Source: Cristatella mucedo (lineage: Eukaryota; Bryozoa; Phylactolaemata; Cristatellidae). From it: a stretch of DNA of 64,000 bases. This document shows positions 1 through 9,826 of this stretch, in pieces. The position numbers were made by a program, and so were the translations under genes. The stretch lies in NCBI GenBank assembly GCA_009760855.2, contig WPIO01000131.1, forward strand, positions 838,501 to 902,500. Reading direction: 5' to 3'. Below the pieces are notes generated by a model that did no database searches, was not told the DNA's origin, and saw only the letters and a list, made by a program, of their open reading frames with translations. The first letter of the stretch is position 1. Every line of letters begins with the position of its first letter.

Positions 1-1587
1 TTGCAACTACGGCTCCTCTAGTTTGAGTCATGCCGAGGGTCGATATGGCCAGAGTAGTACAAAATGCTAGAAGATTAGATGCAGGTTGTGCATAATACTA
101 TGTTTTCGTTTTGTGAAGGTTAGCGAGATCAATTAATTAAAGTTTTTGGATATCAGCAAATATCATAATGACATTTTAGCTAATTTGCCTGTGGGTATTG
201 CGATTAACGAGATAGCCACTCAGTATCCCCAAGCAGATCGCACGTCGTCACAATCTAGCATATTGCATGTGCTAACAAATCATCATTATGTATGAGAATG
301 CTTTCATTGTATCATTGCTAGGAATAAAACGAGCTATAATCGACCCTTGCACCAGCATACAATTACAACTCCTCCACGTTTGACTAAACTTATGTCTCTT
401 TTCGTTTGGATATGAATGATCAAACCAAAATTGCATTCTGCATTCGGTAAAACAGTATGAATTAACGTCATAAATATTTGTAGCCATCCCATTTGCAGAC
501 CTTTCTTATTGCACTTTTGCATATATAATAACTAACGATCATTGTGATATTTTTGCTATATGGAATTCACTATTGACTGGGTCATTTATACGGGAAAACT
601 GTTAAGTACTTTTCTATCGAAAAGCCTTTAAAGTCAGTCTCATCAATGACCATATTTTAGCTCTTGCTATGATCCCAAGTCCGTCTCAGTGCAGCGATCA
701 CAATCTACGTTAGTAAACGTATTGATTGATTACTTTTTAGTGCAGTCCTGATGGAATTTAAAATGTGCATATAGAACGTGAGGATACGCCGAGATCAATG
801 GTTTGTGTGTTTGAGGCAAGCTTATTGTGACCTAATTCTCAAACAGCTTTCGCTTTCAACATTCAAACATCAGAAATCAACACTCTTAGGCATCTTAAAT
901 AAACGTTATAATCAGTCTTCTAAAAAATATATGCTAAGCACGACTTCTTGCGAATGCATCATATTGAAAGGCGAATCTTTCATTTCATGAATTTGTTTTA
1001 AACTTATGTTTTGAATGGGTATGTCTCAGTGCCTGCTGGTAATCACATATTAGGAGTCACTTTTACTAGTGTGATCCATGGTTTATTAAACTGAAAAACA
1101 ATTGCTAATTGATGCCTAGGAAAATTGAACCATCATAACTGAATTGAGCCATCAGTACCAATGCTGGAAGGTTTTCACTAAGCTTAGCAATCATGACAAC
1201 TCTTGCCTATTACAACTACTCCCAAGCTAGAGCAGGTACCAAGCCACCTGCTCTGACAGCTACCATTGTTTATGTATCCCTCAAACCTACATATAATCCC
1301 AAGGGTGACATGCCTGCAATCAGTATGCATCGAAAGCTTGAAAATCTAACACGAATGACGTCCCAATATCCCTGAGTGGGAAAAAAGAGGATTTTAAAAT
1401 TCATTAGTTGCTTGAAGCTATGGCGGGTACACGTGTTATGACCTCTGTTAGCATGTAGGTGCCGATACTGTGCTTGTCATAAACAAAAGATTTGGGCATG
1501 TTATTATGGCATCCTGCTAAGCCTGCCTAACACATTGAAATTGAGTGTCGCCTGAGCCGTAGTGGTCCTGCATCGCCCTCAAAATGT

Positions 1588-1692
1588 ATAGTAATATGAG
1601 TTATAATAGTAGTGCACTTGATAAAGGGTCAGTGGAGAAATCAATCTTTTTTCTAGGTGCTTTACATTTGCTGCAAAGGGAAACGCGATTGA
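1588..1692 (-). mobile_element. LINE family 1, 3' tail fragment
   Basis: About 100 bases match the extreme 3' end of LINE family 1 (cacttgataaag, then tctaggtgctttacatttgc). The corresponding place in copy C (about 53220) runs straight through without them. The insertion therefore happened in D after the D/C duplication. Confidence 0.6.
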
Positions 1693-2167
1693 CTGTTGGC
1701 CTGCAAGGACAGGACGTTTGCGAAGAGCATTGTTCGCAGCAATAATAATGGCATTAATCAAATTACTAGGTTTCTCATTGTATCAAAGCTAGGCTATTCT
1801 GAATGCAAGTTTTCACGATTGCCGAGATAAGCTATGCCGGTGGCGGGTAAGATGGATGCAAAACTAATTGTTAAGTCACTAAAGTCTATTCATCTTTCCC
1901 CTCCATCGAGCTGCATTGTTTCGCATCAATATCCAGACACAGAGAACAGTTAATACTTAGACCCCACGGCCATTTAAGACTTATGTCTTTTTTACTTAGC
2001 TGAAAACTGCACTTAACCTGCTTTACCAAATTAAGCTCTTCAGGCTTCGTTATTGCAAGCAAAAATATTTCTAAAGCTGAAGCTACAAGTGCAAACAGAA
2101 TATGGTATTGCTTGAAAACTCAAACTTTTAGTTTTTAGAGAGTATGTAGCATGCATATAATAGCTAA

Positions 2168-2428
2168 TCGGCATTTTCGATTTTCATGACATTTTTGAAA
2201 AAAAATCCAAATTTGTCCATGGAAACAGTATCGTTCCTGGCATAGTCATCCCATGCTGGTCGCAAGTGACTCTAGTACTCTTCGTTTTTCCAATTATCCG
2301 GCACCCTAGCAGCCCAATTACTGTATTCAGATCGCTTCGATCCTATTGGTTTACATCCACAGACCCACCTCCACTGTGATGGATGCTTCCTATTAGCTTG
2401 TCGTAATTTTAAGCCGATCTAAACCATA
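2168..2428 (-). pseudogene. C-type lectin exon 4 remnant (copy D)
   Basis: The minus-strand translation follows the last CTLD exon of gene A: an IGL core, then WRWVCGCKPIGSK, SEYSNW, VPDN, and a degenerate tail. The tryptophan codon of the WIG motif has become TAG and a second TAG follows EEY. The carbohydrate-binding QPD triplet reads VPD. No exon 1-3 sequence lies upstream, so this is a dead fragment. Confidence 0.75.
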
Positions 2429-2712
2429 TATAGCCGGGGAATAGTCTACGGCTGAAGAGACAATGCAGAGCTTGCGATATCTATGCCTGGCAAGACGAAG
2501 GAGATCGTCGAGAAACAGCGCCATACGATGGTCACACTAAAAACTAACCGGAGGTTTTTTATGTGGCTCTCAATAAGTGGTCCACTTTCTCTCCATACCT
2601 TCAGTGGGTCTCGCATGTCGTAAGATCCTCTAATTATCAAAACTAATTTTTATCATATGATATTTGTTCACCTAGCCGTAAGTAATAAGGAAAATATTTT
2701 GAAAAGTTTCCC

Positions 2713-3793
2713 TTAGACCTGACGTGGACTAATTCCGGCAAGCTGGCTATTTGTGGCCCATGGGCTTTTTAATTCGGCCGCCGTCCACATTATAATATTA
2801 AATTAAATTTTATTATAAAAATGCCTAAATCATTTTACCGAGCTGTAGTTCCCAATTTTTCCAAGCAGCTGGCGCACACCGAAGACATTGACCGTTGAGT
2901 ATGATGTATTACGGTTACTCTCTACTTCATTTTGTCCCTTTTACTATTAGTCCTTTAGTCAAAATGAGCCGGTCGAAGAAACGAAAAGTAGACAGTGATT
3001 GCCTAGTGTTTAATATAGAGAGGACGACAAAATATTTGTTATCTGAAGTCTGATCAACAGCAGTATGTCTGTTATGCCAAGAAACTATGGCAGTCTTTAA
3101 AGAATACAACATCAGCCATCATTTTGCCACAAAACATGCTAACTACGCCAGTCAACAGTCTCCACAAGAACGGGCGGTTACAGCTGAGAGATTGACAGCT
3201 AATTTACAGGCTCAGTAACACGTTTTTACGAGACAAACTGCGATTCAAGAGTAAAATACCAAGGCAAGTTTTTTTCTGGCATTCAAATTAGAAAAGGCCA
3301 GTAAGCCTTGCTTTGAAGACGTTTTTGTAAAGAATGCATGGTTGAAACAGCAGGTCTCCTGTATCCGGAGATCAAAGGCAAATTTAAAGAAAAAGTTTAT
3401 CATAAAGAACTGTGACTCGTGATTTAGAATTGATTGACGAAGATATAGCCAGCAAATTAAACAAAAAGGCGGATTCCTTTAAGATTTATTCACTGGCACA
3501 GGATGAAAGTAACGACTTAAAAGACACTGCTCAGCTCCTAGTTTTTATCCGAGGGATTAGCCACAGTTTAAAGATCACAGAGGAATTTGTGACCATGGAA
3601 TCCACAAAAAGGAAAACGACGGGAGAGAAATTGTATAACCAGGTGCCTGCTATCATCGAGAGAATGAAGCTACCGTGGAGTAAAGCTGCCGACGTCACCA
3701 CAAATTGATCGCCAAATTTAAATGGGTAAAGCACTGGGCTTTGAAAAAGACTGCATGGAAAATTAAAATAGGAGGATTTTGATCAAGATATTT
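2713..3793 (+). mobile_element. hAT DNA transposon remnant (hAT1)
   Basis: This is the same element as hAT2 (25466-28029), in the opposite orientation and truncated. The likely left end, TAGACCTGACG near 2714, matches the hAT2 end at 28029. The 280 bases outside that end also match between the D and B units, so the hAT insertion predates that duplication. The right side is cut off by the (ATA)n tail of a family 1 LINE at about 3794. Confidence 0.65.
2964..3708 (+). pseudogene. hAT transposase fragment (BED finger, GTF2IRD2/SCAND3-like)
   Basis: Translation from ATG 2964 gives a basic start (MSRSKKRKVDSD) and a BED-type zinc finger (CLLCQE, then HHFATKH). A linker with frame breaks follows. 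From 3412 an open frame matches the transposase core (ELIDEDIASKLNKKADSF, SLAQDESNDLKDTAQLL). The DES acidic residue of the hAT catalytic core is visible. There is a stop before the BED finger and another at about 3217, and the C-terminal half is missing. The domain is known from animal hAT transposases and their domesticated relatives. This copy cannot make a transposase. Confidence 0.8.
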
Positions 3794-4395
3794 ATAATAA
3801 TAATAATAATAATAATGATGTACTTGATAAAGCACCCTCAGAGAATTAATCTCTTTCTAGGCGCTTTACATTCGCTGCAAAAGGAAATGCCATTAAATGG
3901 TAAGTAAAATCACGCTTGAAAAACAAACAAAATGAATAACATGGTTAAGGGTGACATGCACAGGGTCGGCACGCAAATGTGGTTAGTGGCAGCAGCGCAC
4001 AGTGTCAGCACGCATAAGCACGTGAAGGACGAATCACAGTAACCCACTAAATACTGTCCCAAATAGGTGTGTTTTTAAGTTCTCTTTAAATGTGGTCCGG
4101 TCAGGGGATGTTCTGACGCAGCTCGGGAGGGAGTTCCTGGCTTTGGGAGCATATGAACTAAATGCACGGTCTCCAAAGGATTTAAGGTTTGTACGAGGTA
4201 TTTCTAGACTGTTGGATTCCGAAAAGTGGATGGTACGATGCTTGGCCTGATGGGGTAGTATATCTGACAGATAGGCTGGAGCCATAGAATGAAGGTACCT
4301 GAAAGTGAGCGACAAAACCTTGAAGTTAATCCGTTGCTTGACTGGTAGCCAGTGCAGGTCGGCGAGAAGTGGAGTAATGTGGCAACTGCGACGCT

Positions 4396-5260
4396 AATGT
4401 ATATGTAATGTATCTCCGTCAGTAACTCCACAAAGTCATAAAGACCATGTGGATGTTACGCAGGAGAGTTTTGTATAGCACACTCACAGCCTAAGCGGCT
4501 TTCGGTACGCAGTCGGTAGCTAACAGACTTCGTCTCACGCAACAAAGAGAAAGTGGGAAGCATAGCAGTGTCAGGAGAGCAGTTGGGGTAGTGAGTAGCA
4601 TAGAAGTAGCAGTTCAGGACCGCTGGAAAAGAGGTGCCATAGTCGGCAGTTAGAAAGTAGATGTCGTTGCGTAAGAATTGTGGAAGCGAGTTCCACAGTC
4701 TAGGACCTGCAGAGCTAAAGCTTCTGTCGCCAACTGACTTTAAGCGGAGGAATGGGACAGCTAATTTATTGTCCACACAGGACCTGAGGGCGCGAACAGG
4801 CTGAAACTGTTGCAGCAGGTTAGCTAGGTATGAAGGAGCCAAGCCGTGGCGGGCCTTGTGGGTCAGCGTAAGAACTTTGCTCTGTATCCTTTGCTCAACC
4901 GGCAACCATCCTAGCTCTTTCAGCAGAGGTGACACGTGCTCAAACCGCAGGGACTTGAAGACCAGCCTTGCAGCCATATTCATAGTCCGCTGTAGCCACA
5001 TAATAGCTTTCTTTGGAAGCCCAGCCAAAACGGATTTACAATAATCAAGCCGAGACAGAACTAAAGAGCTAGTTAAATTTTTTACAAGCCACTGTGGGAG
5101 ACAGCTTCTAATCTTGGATAGGGATCGGATGTGATGGCTAGCTGTGGAGGCAGTCTTCTGAATAAAGCTTTTGAAATTGAGGCAGCTGTCGAACACGACA
5201 CCTAGATTACGAGCACGTGGTGAAGGTCGCACAATAGCATCACCTATTAGAACAGCAAAG
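4396..5260 (-). mobile_element. LINE family 2, nested inside the family 1 LINE
   Basis: The element is minus-strand, with its 3' end at 4396 (atgtaatgtatctccgtcag on the plus strand) and a truncated 5' end near 5260. It encodes the post-RT C-terminal part of ORF2 in one open frame of about 265 codons (ARNLGVVFDSCLNFKSF, SRLDYCKSVLAGLP, HKARHGLAPSYLANLL, RLWNSLPQFLRN). It is the best-preserved stretch of this family here and carries no internal stop. No RT catalytic domain is present. Confidence 0.85.
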
Positions 5261-5261
5261 C

Positions 5262-6267
5262 TCACGACAAACAAGCCTAGCTGCAGAGTTTTGCACCAGA
5301 TGCAATCGCCTGATCACACTTGCTGGTAGGCCAGTAAGGAGTGAGTTGCAGAAGTCGAGACGAGATGTCACGAATGCATGGACCAACTTAGACGTGGTAT
5401 TCTTATCTAAACAAGCCCGAATTTTAGCAATGATATGAAGCTGAAAATCGGCAGATTTGACTGTGGACCTGATATGGTCGTCTAACGAGAGGTCACTTTG
5501 GAACATGACACCTAGATTTCGAGCTGATTTGACAAGAGATATCCTGGCAGAGCCAATTTTGAGAGTAAGCCTTTCCAATCTCTGGATCACACTGGGTTTG
5601 CCCACAACTAGTTGGTTATTTTTATCATCGTTTAGATTTAGAAAATTTGCTCCTATCCATGTGGAGGTGTCATGAATACATGCAGCAAATTGAGTTGAGA
5701 GAACTTGAGGTGCTCGAAGGCTGGGAGGGATCAAAGCAAAGGTAAACTGAGTGTCATCCGCATAGAAGTGAATGCCTAGATTATGCTTTGCAATCACATC
5801 AGCAAGAGGGAGAGTATAAACCATGAAAAGAACCGGACCTAGTACGGAACCCTGAGGTACTCCATATTTCAGAGGTTCTTCTGATGATCTTTGTCCATTC
5901 ACGGCTCAGGTCTCCAGCTGAGATACGACCTGAGCCAGTGCAGAGCAGTGACAGTGATGCCCAGGCGAGATGAGAGGCGCTCTAAACGAACTTTGTGATC
6001 CATGGTATTGAAAGCTGCCGAAAGATCGAGCAAAATGAGCCGAGACACTTCACCCATGTCTGCATTATTAAGTAGGTCGTTGTATACCCTAAGCAATGCT
6101 GACTCTGTGGAGTGAATAGCTCTAAAGCCAGACTGGAACTTACTAGCAAGGTATGAGGTTTCGATATACGAGTTCAGCTGGTCCGCCACGACCCGTTCCA
6201 GTGTCTTTAATACGAATGGTAGAAGGGAAGCTGGGCGGTAGTTGCTCAAGTTCTCTTGGTCTATCAC
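5262..6267 (-). pseudogene. LINE family 1 reverse transcriptase fragment
   Basis: Two overlapping minus-strand frames carry the RT domain in order. The first has DQENLSNYRPASLLPF and the FQSGFRAIHSTESALL block, then LDLSAAFNTMDH (motif A aspartates). A frame change follows near 5900. The second has [14 protein letters not shown] and then the catalytic FYADDTQ box. The downstream thumb region ends [17 protein letters not shown]. The frame change and the family 2 insertion make it non-functional. The order of motifs identifies a CR1/L2-superfamily ORF2. Confidence 0.85.
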
Positions 6268-6285
6268 CGAATACCTTAAGTTAAG

Positions 6286-6480
6286 TCGAACTTCTTAACA
6301 AGTACAAGAGAATGAGCTTGCAGATTTCAAACTTATACGACATACAATATCAGCGTATAGACGCTCAGAAATAAAGTTTCACTTGAGACAGAAATTTTCT
6401 AAACCATGGGTCATTGTCTTACTTTGTATGTGCCACACGATCAGCTAATGCTGTGAAGTCAAGCATGAGTTCAGGCTTTT
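6286..6480. other. Unassigned spacer
   Basis: AT-rich sequence between the LINE and the recognisable start of unit A. I see no ORF, repeat or motif of note. Confidence 0.4.
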
Positions 6481-6689
6481 GAACCCTATAGTCTAAAAGA
6501 ACATTCACCAAACACTCTGATAATTAATTACAGCTAGACACAAAAATATCGCACGGTATAAATTATTTAGGGTAAGTGGAGGTTCTTGAGCCATGCTCAG
6601 TAAACTAAAGTCAGGCAAAGAATGTGGAGAAATCATTGAGAGCCCCATAGCGAGCATGCATGCCACTGGTGAGTGATTATTACGATGGC

Positions 6690-9600
6690 ATTAAACAATG
6701 GTTCGCTACCTCGGCCAGACATTGGTCGGGTTGGATCGGAGAAGCTATACTTGATGGTTTTCTTTTTCATGGACAGCTCTCCCCCAGGGAAATTCCTGCT
6801 CTGTCAGAGCAAATTATCAAGGGTAAGCTAAAAACTAAAAAGACAAGTAGGACTACACCTATTTGGTAAGCTAATACCTTTTTCACTAAATTCCACATGG
6901 CTTGCTGCCTCAAGTGTTTAAATTTCAGCTAGACATACAGTTAAACACAAGGTTAAGCGAGTTTCAGAAGCTTAAAGGAGAGGAAAGAACAAAAAAATTG
7001 CTGTCGATATTCGTTGGAATAAGCACTGTACTACATTGTGCTTGGCCCTTACCTCTGCACGAGGGAGATTTTTTGTCCTTGAATGGTACATTAATTTAAC
7101 CACACTCGAGCAATCGGTAAAACATAATTTGTCCGTTATTTTACTAAGAAATGGGCCTAATTATCGTAACCTACATCAATGAATCTGATGACAAGTAGCT
7201 TAGATGCAGCTATCAAGAGATTACTGAAGCTATAGTAATTAGTTAGTAAGCAGTTGAAGTGCCCTTAATTTATTGGCATCGCATAACTGAATAATAATTG
7301 ATTCCGAAGATTTGAGAGCAACGATAAAGTATCAGAAGTGCTTGCATTAAGTTTTCAAAGACGTTGGTAACATTTCTATTATGAAAAGAGCAGTTGCTTT
7401 TTTGTGTGTGGTGACTCTTGACATTTTCTTATCACATTGCATGTTTAGCTCAAGTGGTTGACTTACTACTAGCAGACGCCGATTCACGGTTTCACAAGCA
7501 ACACGGGCCGATATCTCAATATCCGGCCTTGCCTAAACGATACCATCAGATTCTTGCTTAATGACTAGCAGTGAGTGCTGATTTCAGCCGGAAATGTACA
7601 CGATCTTCATGGTGTCAAGGCTAAAAAGTGTGACCAATATCACACTTATCTCCCTAAAATTGATCGCTTGTCAAATGGTGACTGCATCTGCTTGCTAACT
7701 AGTCATGCCAGGAAACGCAATGACCTGCCTCTTAGCAGTCACTGTATCTTTCCACGAGATCTCCCTGTACTGAACTCTCGGTAGATCTGAGACTAAGCTA
7801 TTGTATAAAGTCAACTCTGAAATCAGTGTGTGCAAATGAATTTCAAGAAGATTCTATTTTTCAAGCTAGGTACCCTAAAAAATGCTAGCGAGTACTGCCA
7901 ACTCCACCAACAAACCACTAGCAGGTTGGTCTTACTCTGCCTGCATGGCAGCACTTTATGGGAAAGAATGTTTTGAGTTAACTACCGAATATTACTGCAT
8001 TAGGCTTAGCGTTCTCAAGCTATCCCTTTAATAGCACGTACAAGTCAGCCTCTGGGCATAATCAAACTGCAATGCTGCTACCCTTTTCACAATAAGCAGT
8101 GAACAAAAGAGATTTAATTTAAATTTTTAAAGCAAATGTTTATAGTTTGCCAACAAAATTGACGATATAGCCCATGCCAGTTCTAATGCATTGGCTTCCA
8201 ATGGCTCTCTATGCATCATCAAACTGGGCAACAGGCTTGATTACGAAAATCGTGCCGTTAAGCTGTGGCCTTGATGGCTCACTATTAAAATAGGGTTTCA
8301 GTTTACCCACCAATTAGCAGGCAATTGCCAAACGAGTTGTACTACTATGGTCTCTGACGGCCAGGTCATCAAAGGCCATACCATTACAAAGCGCCTGCAA
8401 CACGTCATAAATGCAGGACAACCCAAAAATCTTCGAGCTGCAATTTCATAAAAATATGATAATCATGCTACACTTTTGTTGGAAATAGCATCGGTATTCC
8501 CACCGCAATGCCTATATAGGCAGGCTGACCTGGGAAACTCGAGGAACTACCATAACTCAATAGTCAAATTGCATGACGTGTGGTAGGTAAATGCGTAATA
8601 CAATTCTGTATAATTTAGAATTAAAGCCGCAGTCTTCTGGCATTCGTGTGAAAATGGCAGCAGTATCTTAGATATATGTTGGTCCCTAACGGCCCACAGT
8701 TGCAAATCAAGCCTTTGATTTGCACTTCGACTTTTCAGCTGTCCGCTAAAGTATATGTGTCTTCCTAGTTGCTGATAAATCGTACCATTGAACGAGGACA
8801 GCCATCGGCCAATAATTCAACAGCAGCAGAAGCATCGACTATAAGAACAAAGCTTTGAGGTAAAGCCAATTTATCGTGCATTTGTCAGTTTTCGTCGTGG
8901 CGGTACTCTGTTACAGGATCGAATCTTGAACCTTGTACCAAAGATTCGGACCAATATAAAAGAAATATCCTGCTATCTGCTCTCCGTGAAGGATGGTTAA
9001 ACATGCATTATTTCTGATGTTAGACAAAACTGTAACGGCTTTTTCCAAAATTGAAAGTTTCAATATTGTAGCCCAATTAAAATGAATGCAGCATTATTAC
9101 TTTTACAGCTGTCGTGCCATGCAATAATGTTTTACTTTTTTCGACGATGTTAATCGTAGATGAAGATGGCTAGTCAGTTAAATCAAATAAATCATGTACC
9201 TAAAAGTACTATTATAGTTTAGCGATTTGTGGTACATGCACTTGTTGGGTTCTTAAAGTTGAGGGCTCTGGTCTAGGCACTTATGTCCAGAGTTGAATTG
9301 TCAGTGCAACCCCAAGACGTGGATAGTAACGTCATTTGGGAAACGTGAAAACTGCTAAAAAAGCTCTCTTATTTTCACTTGTCGATTGAAGTGATCAAAG
9401 ATTATTCGAGCGGCGCGTCAGTCCGGTCACTCTCCGAAAACCTCTGCTAGTAAAAGCGCTTCCCCTGCATCATCTGCCCTCCGGATTCGGAGTGATGAAA
9501 CCACTTGACCCATCGTGTTACTTTTCGCCAGCATGAACATTTCAAACTCCATCCTGGTGGGGGCCGCTTCTCCTTACAGTGACATACACTTCATAGAAAT
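6690..9600. other. 5' flank of lectin gene A, no gene recognised
   Basis: This stretch is part of the duplicated unit. Short ORFs such as 7575-7784 recur in other copies, but their differences are not biased to third codon positions, so I do not call them genes. Nothing else is recognisable here. Confidence 0.4.
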
Positions 9601-9625
9601 CGTGGTCACGGTCCTCTCCAGTGCC

Positions 9626-9635
9626 GTATATATAG
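9626..9635 (+). promoter_or_regulatory. TATA box of lectin gene A
   Basis: The motif gtatatataga lies about 30 bases before a plausible transcription start and short 5'-UTR exon. That exon could end at the donor gtaagc (9667) or gtaagt (9683). A pyrimidine-rich acceptor, ttcgttttctttag, ends at 9813, 13 bases before the ATG. This arrangement suggests a 5'-UTR intron. The promoter segment is absent from copies B, C and G. Confidence 0.5.
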
Positions 9636-9826
9636 ATCAACTTGCAACTGGCATCTCACGCTCCTGGTAAGCTGCTTTAGTGGTAAGTAATTGCATAATG
9701 TGTGAACCTGTTTCCATGTGGCGGCTTCGTTACTTATAAGTTGCAAAGCTATCCCAATTGAAATTGCAAAGCTATGCTCGTTAAGTAGTGTAGTTGAGCT
9801 TCGTTTTCTTTAGAATCCAAACTAAC

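Larger units (their letters stand above)
1..2712 (-). repeat. Lectin segmental-duplication unit, copy D (inverted, 3' part)
   Basis: Read on the minus strand, this stretch aligns with the 3' half of unit B. The first 300 bases match B at about 38940-39240, bases 520-1020 match B at 37300-37640 and C at 50930-51400, and bases 1100-2160 match C at 52680-53700. Bases 2430-2712 match the 5' edge of the unit (B at 28030-28300, A at about 6500-6690). The 5' edge is joined directly to lectin exon 4, so about 5-6 kb of the unit, including exons 1-3, is missing. The copy continues beyond the window's left edge. Confidence 0.7.
3794..6285 (-). mobile_element. LINE family 1 (CR1/L2-like), interrupted, 5'-truncated
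   Basis: Read on the minus strand the element runs from about 6285 to 5262 and resumes at 4394 down to an (ATT)n tail at 3794. A family 2 LINE (4396-5260) splits it. The break lies inside a sequence that is continuous in other copies (21640-21660 and 61040-61080), which proves nesting. The 3' ORF end (about 4315-4034) reads RYLHSMAPAYLSDIL and SLPSCVRTSPD, the conserved C-terminus of this LINE's ORF2. Target-site duplications are not evident, as is common for CR1/L2 elements. Confidence 0.85.

Noticed and set aside
272-487. 71-codon ORF (minus) with a clear counterpart at 38745-38939, both starting MATN and sharing FDHSYP and QTW
   Set aside because: The two copies belong to the duplicated unit. 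My hand count of differences is about equal at all three codon positions (roughly 15, 14, 13), and a second frame is also open in both. This is neutral DNA similarity, not coding constraint.
4204-4431. Minus-strand ORF crossing the LINE nesting junction
   Set aside because: It is a chimera of two LINE fragments read out of frame.
5457-5675. Plus-strand ORF inside the LINE RT region
   Set aside because: Antisense shadow of the family 1 ORF2.
7575-7784. Conserved small ORF in A, repeated in B (30151-30375), C and E (CICLLTSHxR, NDLPxSSH)
   Set aside because: Differences between A and B fall mostly on second positions (about 3, 11, 8), the opposite of coding constraint.
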